This document shows, piece after piece, positions 13,728-38,989 of a stretch of 64,000 bases of DNA. The stretch's first letter is position 1. Every line of letters starts with the position of its first letter. The translations under genes were made by a program, and so were the position numbers. The notes beneath the pieces are model-generated. The model was not told where the DNA came from and made no database searches. It saw only the letters and a list, made by a program, of their open reading frames with translations. Source of the stretch: Alligator mississippiensis (lineage: Eukaryota; Chordata; Crocodylia; Alligatoridae); contig NC_081835.1 in NCBI RefSeq assembly GCF_030867095.1, forward strand, positions 20,964,501-21,028,500, given 5' to 3'.

Positions 13728-14215
13728 CCCCCCCACTACAGGAAGAATGTGGACAAAGGGAGAGAGTCTACTAGAGGGCAATGGAAATAGTTTGGGGGTT
13801 GGGACACAGGACATGAGAGGATGAGGGACCTGAGCTTATTTCATCTAGAGAAGAAAAGACCAAAAGCCATTTAACAGCAGCCTTCAACTACCTGATGTGG
13901 GGGGGATTCAAAAGAGGATGGAGCTGGACTGTTTTCAGTGGGGGCAGATGACAGAAGAAGCAGCAACGGTCTCAAGTTGCAGCAAGGGAGGTTTAGGTTG
14001 GTTATCAGGAAGACTTTTCTCACTAGGAGGATAGTAAAACACTGGCACAGGCCCTGCAGGGCGGTGGTGGACTCTCCATCCTTGGAGGTATTTAAGATCG
14101 GGGTAGACAAAGCCCTGGGTGGGAAGATGTAGTTGGGGCTGGTCCTGCTCCGAGTTGGACTAGATGTGGCCGCCGGAGGCCCCGTCCGCCCCGCATGTTC
14201 TATGGTTCTAACAGA
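13728..14215 (+). mobile_element. CR1 LINE 3' end abutting the ARF4 CpG island
   Basis: The + strand matches the CR1 3' segment seen at 44.2-44.65 kb: CACTACAGGAAGAATGTGGA, CAACTACCTGATGTGG, TCTCCATCCTTGGAGGTATT, then GTTGGACTAGATGTGG. It ends with TTCTATGGTTCTA, the CR1 terminal repeat. The last ~70 bases are already GC-rich and merge with the ARF4 promoter island. Confidence 0.85.
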
Positions 14216-14511
14216 GGAAGGTACACGTGTGGGGCAGGGGCAAGGAAACGAAACCGAGCGGGGGCAGGAGAGGAGCCGGGGCCGGGCGGGGAGCGGGGGG
14301 GAAAGCCTGCGCCGCGCAGCGGGGGCGGGAGAAACGCTGAAGGCAGCAGGGAGACACCTGAGCAACGTGGAGTCAGCCGGAAGGGCGGGCAGGGATCTAC
14401 GGAGCGGGCAAAGGTAGCGCAGGGAGGGGTCGGCTCTTGCTCCGCCGGCCCTTGCGGCCGCTGCTCGGCCCCGCCTTCCGACGCGGAGGCACCGCGGGCC
14501 CGGCCGCGAGG

Positions 14512-14530
14512 ACTACATCCCCCAGCGCGC
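14512..14530 (+). promoter_or_regulatory. ZNF143/THAP11-type site 1
   Basis: ACTACATCCCCCAGCGCGC resembles the SBS consensus ACTACAAYTCCCARMATGC at most of the 5' positions and in the CCCAG core. Confidence 0.5.
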
Positions 14531-14553
14531 GGCGCGGCAAGGAAGGGGGCGGG

Positions 14554-14572
14554 ACTACAGCTCCCGGCATGC
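14554..14572 (+). promoter_or_regulatory. ZNF143/THAP11-type site 2 (best match)
   Basis: ACTACAGCTCCCGGCATGC differs from ACTACAAYTCCCARMATGC at only two positions. It begins 42 bp downstream of site 1. Confidence 0.75.
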
Positions 14573-14597
14573 CTCGCTCCGGGCTGGCGGGCCCCGG

Positions 14598-14617
14598 ACA
14601 ACGTCTCCCATCATGCC
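14598..14617 (+). promoter_or_regulatory. ZNF143/THAP11-type site 3
   Basis: ACAACGTCTCCCATCATGCC keeps the TCCCA..ATGC core of the SBS consensus, with a weaker 5' half. It begins 44 bp downstream of site 2. Confidence 0.55.
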
Positions 14618-14660
14618 TCGCGCAGGCGGCGCCGGGCGCCGAGGCCGGGCTGGGCGCGGG

Positions 14661-14679
14661 GGCCGCTGGGAGCCGTAGT
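14661..14679 (-). promoter_or_regulatory. ZNF143/THAP11-type site 4 (reverse orientation)
   Basis: On the minus strand it reads ACTACGGCTCCCAGCGGCC, matching ACTAC..CTCCCAG but lacking the ATGC end. Confidence 0.5.
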
Positions 14680-14730
14680 CCGACCGGGGGGCGGAGGCGG
14701 GGGCGGCGCCGCAGCGGGGAGGTGGCCGCG

Positions 14731-14738
14731 TGACGCGA
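14731..14738 (+). promoter_or_regulatory. CRE-like motif TGACGCGA
   Basis: TGACGCGA is a variant of the CRE TGACGTCA, 37 bp upstream of the TGACGTGG element. It is weak alone and worth noting because of its neighbour. Confidence 0.35.
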
Positions 14739-14774
14739 TTTTGTCCGCGTTGGAGCCGGCGGCCGTGGCGAGCG

Positions 14775-14784
14775 TGACGTGGCA
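14775..14784 (+). promoter_or_regulatory. UPRE/CRE-type motif TGACGTGGCA upstream of the ARF4 ATG
   Basis: TGACGTGG is the core recognised by CREB3-family, ATF6 and XBP1 factors. ARF4 is an established CREB3 target in the Golgi stress response. The motif lies 126 bp upstream of the start codon, probably close to the transcription start. Confidence 0.6.
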
Positions 14785-14909
14785 GAGAGCGAGCGAGGCT
14801 CCCGGACGCACAGGCGCCGCCGCCCGCCCTTGGTGCTGCCGGGCCGGGACCCGCGGAGCGATCCGACACAGCCAGGCCCCGCCGCCTCCGCGCCGCTGCC
14901 GCCGCCGCC

Positions 14910-29280
<14,371 letters not shown>

Positions 29281-29610
29281 CTCAAACTGGATGACTCTTT
29301 CACCAGGGACATGTTTGATATAAGTGGTCTAGGCTTGTTACAAAAAAAAAATTAGTTTGCATCTTGGTTATTAAACAGTATCTGGAACTGATTTGGGCAG
29401 GATATTACAGCGTTTCAACTTATTTTGTTGCCAATTATTGTTTACCAAGCTACATGTTGCAGAGGTAGCAATGGGCTTGGGTAAAAATATCTCCTTAACT
29501 TGGAAAAAAAAAAAAAGTGTATCTTCTGATTTTACTTCCCTTGTTAGCCTAAATGCCTGAATATAGTTCTTGTGACATCTTCAAAATCTGTTTTGAATAC
29601 TTTGAGCCCC

Positions 29611-29616
29611 AATAAA
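29611..29616 (+). terminator. ARF4 proximal poly(A) signal
   Basis: AATAAA in CCCCAATAAATTAATG, followed by the T-rich stretch TCTTTTTCCC. Confidence 0.55.
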
Positions 29617-30141
29617 TTAATGTTTTAAAGTCTTTTTCCCTGCTACTTTAGTTTACTGATACCTTATTTCATTCCTCAGACAGTCTGCTGATTTAAAAAT
29701 GTAGCATTCCATTTGTATTTATTTCTCTCCCTTGCCAAAAAAGACTTCCTAATACTGCTTGTTCCAGCCAAGAAAATTCTCTAAAACACTATTCAGATCT
29801 ACTGCACTGAGGAACATTTTATTAACCCTTGGGTTCCGTCAGCCCAAATTGCCTTTGTGTGAATTGGATTTGTTGGGTAGAATAGTCCTGCGCTGGTTGC
29901 GAAGAGCTCATGTTTAGGTTGTTTTTAATATTCAGCAGATTGTCTTCCTTTATATTGTATCTCTTTTTTTTTTTTATGTTGCATGTTGCTTTTTGGTATC
30001 AGCCTGACTGTTTTTGCCCAGTGTATAATAGTTCTGCTGAAGTTTTACTGTTTATTGGTGAACATATCTTCATAAAGAGATTTTGGAAATTCATCAAACT
30101 CTATGGATTAGTTTCTTCATAACCCACTTGGAATTATTCCT

Positions 30142-30147
30142 AATAAA
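30142..30147 (+). terminator. ARF4 distal poly(A) signal
   Basis: AATAAA in CCTAATAAAATGATAAAAT, followed by TTTTGTGTATG, a GU-rich downstream element. Confidence 0.6.
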
Positions 30148-30902
30148 ATGATAAAATATAGTTTTGTGTATGCTCTTCTTGAATCTTAAAATTGTGGAAC
30201 TGTCAAATTAATATGATCACTGTTTTTCTTTAATTGAGTTTTTTTTTCTGTAGCTTGAACGTGAACACAGATCTCTGACTTCCACTTGTTTGGAGCTATT
30301 TGGGGGTGGACCCCCGGGGGGGGGGCAGTTAAGTTGTATACAGTGCAGTCAGTAGTCATCAACAAGATTTATAATTCTGTAAAAAGTGTCTTTTGAAGTT
30401 GTAAATCTAAAAAATCCTTTTAAGATGTCCAGATATGAAAATACTAACAGCTAAAATTGTAATAAAACAAGTACAAACTGCCCAAAAAGCATGCATGTCT
30501 GTTTTCATAGTTAATGTGCACTTAAAGTACAATAAGGGTTGCAGTAGCAACGTGACAGATGAGTTCTGGGGGTGGTTGCCTGAGCAACAAACTTGAACAT
30601 CTAGGGATTTGTTCTGATGTTTCAGTAATGGTGACAATCAGTCCTCAAAAATCCCAGTCAGTCCACATGAGCTGTATCTCCACTTTCCTTCCTTAAAACA
30701 TTTGAATGTAGAGTAACATCTTGAGACATGAAACTATGGGGAGTTTTCTGATGCACCTCTCATGTCTGCAGAAATCCTTATGTTTTACTGCACTATTAGC
30801 CTGACCTCTTCCTATTTCAGTCTACTCAGAAAAAAACATTCGGATGGACTTCAGTGGTATTTAAAACCTGCGATTAGTTGATGCTGTGGCTATAGGTTAG
30901 GA

Positions 30903-31381
30903 CAGGGTGAGCCAAATGGCAGATCTGGCTGGTGGCCAGACTCTATTTCCCAGCAGCCCCTGCCTAGGTCTCTGCAGCTGGCTTCTATGGAGACCCCAGC
31001 AGTGGCGGGCTGGTATTTCCATGGAGACCAGCCCTAGCAGTGCTGGCAGGGTGCATGGCTGGCCTGGGAGCTGGGATCTTGCAGCAGTGACAGAGTGGTC
31101 CAGAGCCAGGACAGAGCTGTGATCTGCTGCCTGCACACCCCTGCCCCAACTCTGGATCACAAGGTCACTGTTGCAAGATCTTAGCCTTGGAGTAGCTCCC
31201 TGCCCAACTGTGCATCTGCCAGCACTGCTCCACAGAAACCCTTGCTCTGTGCTGTCAGGGTGCCACCCCTGCTGGGGTCTCCATGGAAACCAGCTGCAGC
31301 AGATGGTAGGCAGGGGCTGCTGGGAAATGGAGTCTGCTGTAGGCCTGATCCAGTCCGCAGGCCAGACTTTGCCTGTCCCTG
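30903..31381. mobile_element. hAT-type element with perfect 8-bp duplication
   Basis: Left end CAGGGTGAGCCAAATGG; the complement of the right end is CAGGGACAGGCAAAGTCTGG. Perfect duplication GGTTAGGA at 30895-30902 and 31382-31389. The 479-bp GC-rich body has no transposase. Confidence 0.85.
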
Positions 31382-32900
31382 GGTTAGGATCTGTCCTCTG
31401 CTTTTATGTGGGCCAAAACCTTCCCATTTCACAACTGACAGGTAAAATTCTGGTTCTGAAAGTCCTCCAGTGACTTTCATACAGGTTTTTCCACAGCTGC
31501 TGGGATGAGGAGTAGGGGTGGAAATCTTAGAAAATCTGATTATAAAGAGCCATGGGATAAGGCCTCAACCCATAGAGACAAAAGCCAGAACAGCAGATGC
31601 AATAATGTAGGTTTGGCTTTCTTCAGAGGATGCTTCCATCTGAGCTATATTAAACTAGGTCAATGCTCCCACCTAAACTGACAGTTTGGGTTAACTGCAG
31701 TGAGACTGCCCTCCACAGTCAGTGGCTCTGTTGCTGATAACAATACAGAATCAGTTCCTTTTGAAAATGTATCTTGCTATGTTCTGATCAGAAAGCTTTT
31801 TGGTAACAGTGGGAGTGAGTGCAAGTGGCTTACAATTGAACAGAACTTGAAAGGAGTTAGGCCCTCAGCCTTGGAGCCAAGAGCAAGTTGAAAGCAAATG
31901 TTAGGAGAACACTGACTAATTTCCTTGGTGTTGGAATCTAAAAAAATTGCACCAAAATCTTGAGACCAAAATGCTTCAGTCAGAGATGATGTATGCCTTG
32001 TAATGTTTTTAACTCTTCCTTTCTGATCAGTGTTCACAGATAATTAAATAATGTTTTCCCAAGTTGCTGAATTTTCAGGTTATAATTCAATGGCAAGTAT
32101 AGCGGGAGACAACACAGCTAGAGCTGCTGAGGAAAATCGGGTGCCATAACCTGGAAGACCAGGGTAAAATGGTAAATCAAATGGTTCCACTTGGAGAGGA
32201 ATAGAGTTGTTCAGCCTGTTCCTGGAAAGGGGTGCTTGCTGAGAGATGGATAGATCAGAGGTGTCTTTGCTTACTGTCCAGGTAAGATATTGGTGGAACA
32301 TCACTAGTTAGGCTACTGATAGAATTGCTGCATTGTTCCACTCAAAGTATTTTTAAGGTATTTGGAAGAACTGAAATAGTGTTTAAAAAAAGTTGTTCTA
32401 ATAGATCATATTAGATCACATTCTTCGTCTGTTTCTGGAAACATGGCCCCATCTGCAAGGTGCTCTCTAAAGACATGTCGGCAAAGAGGGAGAATGGCTT
32501 TTATCTCCTGATTAAATGGTGTAGTAGTGCTGGTAGGTTACTCTGGAGTGGAGTACAAAGTAACATTCTAGCTGATCAAGGTGGTTTAAATACTGGCATT
32601 TCCTCTGTTTGATGGTTGTCCAGGCAGATCCCTTAGTGTGTGAGCTCCATGTGTATAGGATCACTTTTCTGTAGTGCAGTATTTGCTAAGGTACTGACTG
32701 AGACATCTCTTGTCCCATGAGTCCAGGGCAAAAAAACAGGGCACACCCATTGCTACACACTCCATCTTGGAGGCCATGGCTCCAACATGAAGTCTCTGGA
32801 TGCCCAGGTCCCTTGCCCTGAATTGGATAGTTGATGCTATTTAGTAGTTTGTCTGTGGCTTTGAAAGAAACTAAACTTAAAGCAGAGTAGTGTTAAGTGG

Positions 32901-32902
<2 letters not shown>

Positions 32903-32934
<32 letters not shown>
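32903..32934 (+). repeat. (TTA)n microsatellite
   Basis: About ten perfect trinucleotide units in the ARF4-PDE12 gap. Confidence 0.95.
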
Positions 32935-33348
32935 GCCCCTTCTGCCCTGGTAAAAGGTCTTTACCTTCCTCTACATGGGCTCTGGCATGGCTTAGTCCCT
33001 GGGCATTAAGGTGAGCTCCTCTTGTGATGTAGAAAAAATGTCTGTAAATGATGTGTTCTAGAGGTCTGAGCTTCAAGAGAGGGACAGACTCCAGAGCACT
33101 GCTCAATGGCCATTTTGAAACGCACGCAAAGAAGTCTCTGGAAGTGGTGTAATTCATATGGAATAACCCTGGTAGTGTTTAACCTGTGAAGAAGTCTGAA
33201 GTCCTTTCTAGCCCTAAAGTAGTGGTTGGCCACTTTTATGTAAGAGTCTGTCACAGGTCCTGTACTTTAACTAAAAGACTCACTACATTTTACCCAAAAA
33301 TATTGTCACCGTAGAGGGCTGCAACATGTGCCCCCTCTTGCTCTACAG

Positions 33349-33749
33349 CAGTGGTTCTCAACCATGGTAATGAGATCTTTTAAGAGTGCCCTGGAGAGCT
33401 GCATGACATTATTGGCATTAAGTATGCAAACACTTACATGAGTCACAAGATAAGCCCAGAGAGATCCTCCAATGTGAGGTACTAAATATGCACGTTAGGC
33501 TGCCCTTATGCACAATACCAAAAGTACACATTTTTAAAGTGATGCTTAATGCACAGTAGCCTATTTTACTGCACATTAGTATTATTGCACAGTTTGTATG
33601 CGATGCTTTAATGCACAGTAAAATAGGCCACTGCGCATTAAAGCGAATGTGTAGTCTCTCTTCCCCTCCCCTCCCCTCCCCCTGTCAAAAAGCTAAGAGG
33701 TGGCATTTTCTGAGGTGTGCCTTGAGCCTGAAAAGGTTGAGAACCACTG
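33349..33749. mobile_element. hAT-type non-autonomous transposon
   Basis: Left end CAGTGGTTCTCAACC and right end GGTTGAGAACCACTG are perfect inverted repeats. Duplication CTCTACAG (33341-33348) / CTCTGCAG (33750-33757), 7 of 8. The 401-bp body has several GCACAGTA/GCACATTA repeats. Its termini match the element at 834-1098. Confidence 0.9.
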
Positions 33750-36265
33750 CTCTGCAGAAAGAGCAGGTACAGGCTTATTTTCCGAAGCTTTTCCCTTTGG
33801 TTAATCATCTTGACTCCTCTATGCCTTTCTACTAATTCCTGTGATACAAAGGGCAGGATCAAAAGCAAGAAGTATGAAGTGTCTGTTGTCATGACTGCTT
33901 CTGGCTAGCCACAGTGATTTTGGTGGTTTAACTTGCTGTAGATGTTTACGTGCCACATTATACTTTTGGCCTGCTCAGATGCATTACCTTGGAAGGTGTC
34001 AGGGTTCCAGACTTGTTCATAGTCACTCTGAGTTAGTCTGTCCCAGCTGGGACCTGTGACATAATGATTGGTGAGCCAGTGTCTTCAGCTGTACCAGTTA
34101 AAGCTATTGAATTAGCTGCTGAAACAGTTCTGATCTAATTGGGACCTAATTTAGCTGTGTGACACACGACTCACCCCCACACACCTCTCTACCAACCCTT
34201 TGCTTCTCTTACTTGAGATGTGTCTCCCTGTTCTTACTTAAGTGGTTCCTGATGCTCATATGGCTTCTGTGCTGCTGCCAACATATGATGATATCAGGCT
34301 TCTGATCTTAGCCTTTGAACTAAAAACATATACTTGGTTTATGGTTTTTACCTGCCTCTTGCCTTTTGGATTATAGCCCCAAAGTGGGCTAGACCACCCA
34401 TGTCTGAGTCTCCTTACAGGACCATGGTGAAATACTGCATCTACATCCACAGTTGCTAGACATGATGCCTCGCATTATAGCTGCCAGTTAAATGTTGCTT
34501 TACCCTGCTGCAGGTGGCTTTTCTGATGGATATCACCTTAGTTCAAAGAGTCAGTGGCTCTTAACTCCCATACATAGATTGCTATACATATCCATCCTTC
34601 TTAGGATGTATTAATGTTGCAATCACGTATTAGTCTATGCCAAAGTTCAGCCTTAAGACTGGCTCAAGTGGAAATCTGAAACCATTAATAGGCCTGTTTT
34701 CAACTTCTCTGCCTTTGGGAAGAGAAGTATATACTTCAGAAGTACTATGTTATAAGATTGATAGGTCAATGAATGGCCAATTGATAGGCCATTACGGTTT
34801 TTTACTACTGTGTTTTGGCAGTAGTGGGAGGTTCTGTGTTGCTGTAATTGGAGTTTAATACATAGGATGAGGTGCAGCTCGGATGTCTCAGGATTTTGTA
34901 CAGCCATTAGTGTCTTGTGTACAGCACTATGTAAACCAGAGTGGCAATAGTGAAGTTAGTTTTGTACACTAATGTCTCTGGCCCTTCTCCCTTTCTGGAT
35001 TGTAAAAACGCTTTGGCATGACACTAAAGTCAGTATCATTTTTCCCACTAGTTAAAAAACTGGAAGTGTGCTACAGGAGCACTGAAAATCTGTATGACTA
35101 TCCTCCTCTGAAGGTACTTGGGAATTATAGCAGTGGGTACAGTGCAAGTATTTAAGTAAATAGGAAGGAACTGTTCCTTCTTGTCTTTTAGGTATCAACT
35201 AAAATAGTTCGTCTGCCTAAGGCTAAAACCACTAACAGTAGTAGTTCTTATCTGATGCATCCTCTCAGAGTCTAACCAGGCACTCCTGGCTTAGGTAAAA
35301 TTCTAACAAATCAAATTTAAAACTTGCATCAAAGGAGGAGCAGATAGAAAAAGAATTATTGAATTACTCTGACTCAAGTCAGTTACCCAAACTGGGACAT
35401 GGTTCCAAAACTGTTATGGCCTGTTCTCACTCAAATCTGCTGAAAATTTCTGTTCCTCATTCTGCTAAAATAAGAGGAAATCCTGAGTTCCTGCAACTGA
35501 AGTGACTCTCGTTGTTGGACTTGGGACTCTGTGCTACACACTGAACAAATTCTTCTACACAAAGGGATTGGCCTAATAAACTTACCATAATAACAACCCA
35601 TAATCTAAATGTATTCAAAACCTGTTTGATCAGTATCCATGAAAAGGTTCATGACAGGTTTGCAAGCAGAAAATGTATTAAGATAATGTATTAACAGCAA
35701 ATGCGTTGAACAGCTTTATTCCATATAGGCATATGCCTCTTATACTTTAATCCAGTCCTGTTCTCACAAGTAGTTTTATTAACTAAATTGCAATTGCATG
35801 TATGACTAAAAGATAATAGGATCAGGTGCATAATATCTACAGATGCTAGAGCATCTGAGATGCTACCAGACTAGACTGCATTAAAATATTTATTGCCTAA
35901 CTTAACTCCATTTCTTCTTATTCCCTATTCTTGTTTGTCATCAGATTCTCTGAGTGCCAAATTTTCCCCTTCACTCTTTGGTTTTGGACAGACCATTTAC
36001 TCATCAATTTTGTACTCTTACAAAAATAACTAGGTATATTCTCTAGAGATCTTTAGAAAAGCCCTATGAAAGGACTTGATTCAAGTACTACTAAGACTGT
36101 TAATTGAGTCAGTTTCTCCCTTGGTGTCTGCTGTGAACTTGACTGATACTGTGCTTAGAAGATATATCTGCACACATCTTAAGTTACTGTAATGTAAAAG
36201 AAGCCTGCTTACCAAGCTGAATTTCCACTAGTTAGTCCTGGTGTCCCCATTCTCCTACGTTAGAA

Positions 36266-36424
36266 TAGCGCCTCCCAAACTTTGCCTCGGCATGACCCCA
36301 TTTATGGCCCCATTTCCTCAGCATGGCCCCTCACTCCCAGCCCACAGCTCCCCACCCCTGTGACCCTCTTCTGCTGGTGTTGCGACCCCATTTGGGGTTA
36401 CAACCCACAGTTTGGGAACCACTG
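36266..36424. mobile_element. Small hAT-type element
   Basis: The left end TAGCGCCTCCCAAACTTTG and right end CACAGTTTGGGAACCACTG are imperfect inverted repeats of the CAGTGGTTCCCAAACT type. Flanking 8-mers match only 5 of 8, suggesting age. Confidence 0.65.
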
Positions 36425-36703
36425 TGCTAGAGTGAAAATTCCACTTTCTTTATAGAATAAACTTGCCTCGGACCAGAAAATCCTTCCACTAAGAGTTTGT
36501 TTTTTTTCTCTTGTAGATGTATTAAATTTTGACTCTGAATTTTAACCCATGCAAGTTTAAAATTGAAATAAACTTTAGGTGTTTCAAAAAAGCATTAACA
36601 AAGTAATTAGGAGAGGAAATCAGGGCCCTGTCTCCTGGTAAGTATATATCAATTAGTCTCTGAGTTCAAGCAATTTATAGCATGTTTTCAATTCAGTATA
36701 AGC

Positions 36704-36890
36704 CAGGGGCGGGCAATTATTTTAGGTGGAGGGCCACTTACTGAGTTTTGGCAAGCCTTCAAGGGCCGCGTGACAGGCAGCCCAGGGCAGATAAATATTA
36801 ATTTTCTAAATTTTTTTAGGGGCCCCACGGGCCGGATAGAATAGCCTGGCAGCTGCATCCGGCCCCCAGGCCACGTTTTGCCCATCCCTG
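36704..36890. mobile_element. hAT-type element (GGGCGGGCAA termini), 187 bp
   Basis: It starts CAGGGGCGGGCAATTATTTT; the complement of its end is CAGGGATGGGCAAAACGTGG. Duplication GTATAAGC / GTGTAAGC (7 of 8). It is a short member of the same family as 21899, 48199 and 58586. Confidence 0.88.
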
Positions 36891-38547
36891 GTGTAAGCCG
36901 ATGGCACCTTTAATTTTTTGAACCGCAGGACCAACTTGGCTGAGTAACTCAGAAAGGCAGGGTTTAGCAGCAAATCTTCAAATTTTTCAGCATGGCACAA
37001 AGGCTTCTGCCTAATGTATATTCACCCTGCTCCCTCCTGCACTCTGCATTTTTAGGCTCCCGTTCAGAAATCATCACCAGGCTCCCATTCAGAAATCATC
37101 AGTGTAGCAGATACCCTGTCTGGAAACGGGTCTCTCCTTCCAACAGCCTGCTTTCACAGATCTGAAGTGGAAATGCATCTTCCTTCCTACTAGCACGCCA
37201 TCACCAACAGGAATATTTGGGACCTGGATCCTCTATTTGTAAAGCGAGAGAATGCTGGAATTGGAAGGCTCCATAGCAGTTGGGACTGGGCACTGGTGGT
37301 TGGTGCTGAGCAGTTGGGAGGGGATCAGGGAATTGGTGGATAGGAATAGCAGTTGAAGATGTGAGAAAAGCGTGCTGACAATATTGGGGCCCCCTGTGAA
37401 GAGGACGGACACAGGAAAAGTTACCAGGTAACAGGATATAGTGCGCAAGAAGATCAAAGAAAACACGATGAAGAAAGGAACAGGAACTAGCAAAGGAGAC
37501 AAGCAAGAAAAAAAAAGGACGGTGAGAACAGAGGAAGAAAAACAGCCTGGAGAATCAACCTCAAAGGTAAGTTTGTTCTTGTTTATCAGTACGTAACGGA
37601 TGAAGAGTTTGAATTGTGGTGTGACTCTTGTCTGACATTTAATTGGTTTTTTTTAATCTGGGGAATTCCTAGTTGTTGCTTTCACTGAGGAACATGGATG
37701 CCTTCATAGGATGATCAGGAGTCTGTGTATGGCAGGACATGTAAAGGTTTGTCTGCTGTACATTTCTGAAAAATAAATAAATAAAGGGCTGAGATGATGT
37801 CCACCTCTAATGCACTAGCAGAAATGAGGCAGGAGGTATAGGAATATGGAAGCAAATGCTTAGTGGTCTGTACAGTGATTATCTAGCCCAAAGGAAAATG
37901 AGGGAATCATTCAGTGAAGATGAAGTAATTCCTGGGGAGATCCAGGGAAAGCCACAGCATGCAGTTTTCTGAACATTAGTTACTTGAGCAGTAGTTTGCT
38001 AGTCAAAGGATATTCTTTCGACTTCTGAGACTACATTCTCTTCTTTTGCCCTCAGGAAAGATATTTTCTGCAGCTACAAACAAAAGCTAACAGGCATACA
38101 GCTCCAAAAGAAATTGTGCTTCCATGGGGGGAGGGGGGCAGGAAGCACTTGTGAAGGATAGGTTACCGATCCCAGGATCTTGGCAGCATCCCATGCTCTG
38201 TCCGTAGCCAGAAAAACCCTTCTCCTAGGGATTAGTATGCAAAAGACACTCAGAGGTAAAGCTGGAGTTTCCTGGGGCACCTTCCCTTGTGTGTTTCTAT
38301 ATAGCTCTACTTAGAAGAGGATGGTAGATATCTGAGCTGGCCAAGGATTCTCCTCTTGCTTTCTCTTTTACAAAGATAATAGGATGAAAGAAGAAATTAG
38401 AACAATCAGAATTGGTAGTGGAATGATTAAGATTACAAGTCCAATTGTTCAGAAAATACAAAGGGGATCAAAACGCATGGGTGACCTTTGTTTCTTAGCC
38501 TGGGAATTCCCCCAGTTACTCCTTTCCATTCAGTTCATGGAATAAGT

Positions 38548-38645
38548 TTAAGTGACCTCAGCTGACGTCCTGCCCTTTGGGCAGGGGGCTGGACCTGATG
38601 ATCTTGCAAGGTCCCTTTCAGCCCTAATGTCTATGAAATCTATGA
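38548..38645 (+). mobile_element. CR1 LINE 3'-end fragment
   Basis: GGGGCTGGACCTGATGATCT, then AAGGTCCCTTTCAGCCCTAA, ending with the CR1 terminal repeat TCTATGAAATCTATGAAG. Confidence 0.85.
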
Positions 38646-38989
38646 AGTGTAATTGGATAGGGATCAATGGGTGCAGCATTTGGTTCTTTTTTGTACATGG
38701 CTTTGTGATTCAGTAAAACAAAAATGCCTATTAATGCTAACAAGCAGAACAGGGTCTACATATCAAATGTGCATTTTGCAGTTAGTCATCATAGTAGGGA
38801 GATCATATACACAAGGTAAGGGTTTTTAATTGTGGCAGGCTGGTGCATGCCTGTGAAGAAAAGATTTGGAAGGTCTAGCAAGATGTTTATCTGGCTTACT
38901 GGGTCAGATTGAACTGTGTTTATTTAAAAGTTGATGAGCTTTAATCAAAATTAAAGGTCCTGCTAAGGAAGAAGAAAGGTGTAAAAACA

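Larger units (their letters stand above)
29281..30170 (+). other. ARF4: ARF4 3' UTR, probable, with two poly(A) sites
   Basis: AT-rich, repeat-free DNA follows the stop codon. AATAAA occurs at 29611-29616 and 30142-30147. The distal site would give a UTR of about 0.9 kb. Both may be used. Confidence 0.65.
30171..38547. other. ARF4-PDE12 intergenic region, proximal part
   Basis: Mostly unique AT-rich DNA, with the hAT elements at 30903, 33349, 36266 and 36704 and an ATT microsatellite at 32903. At 37566-37571 a strong donor-like GTAAGT follows AACCTCAAAG downstream of a purine-rich stretch. It is unsupported by any coding frame. A 27-bp segment containing CCATTCAGAAATCATCA is duplicated near 37056-37102. 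Confidence 0.6.
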
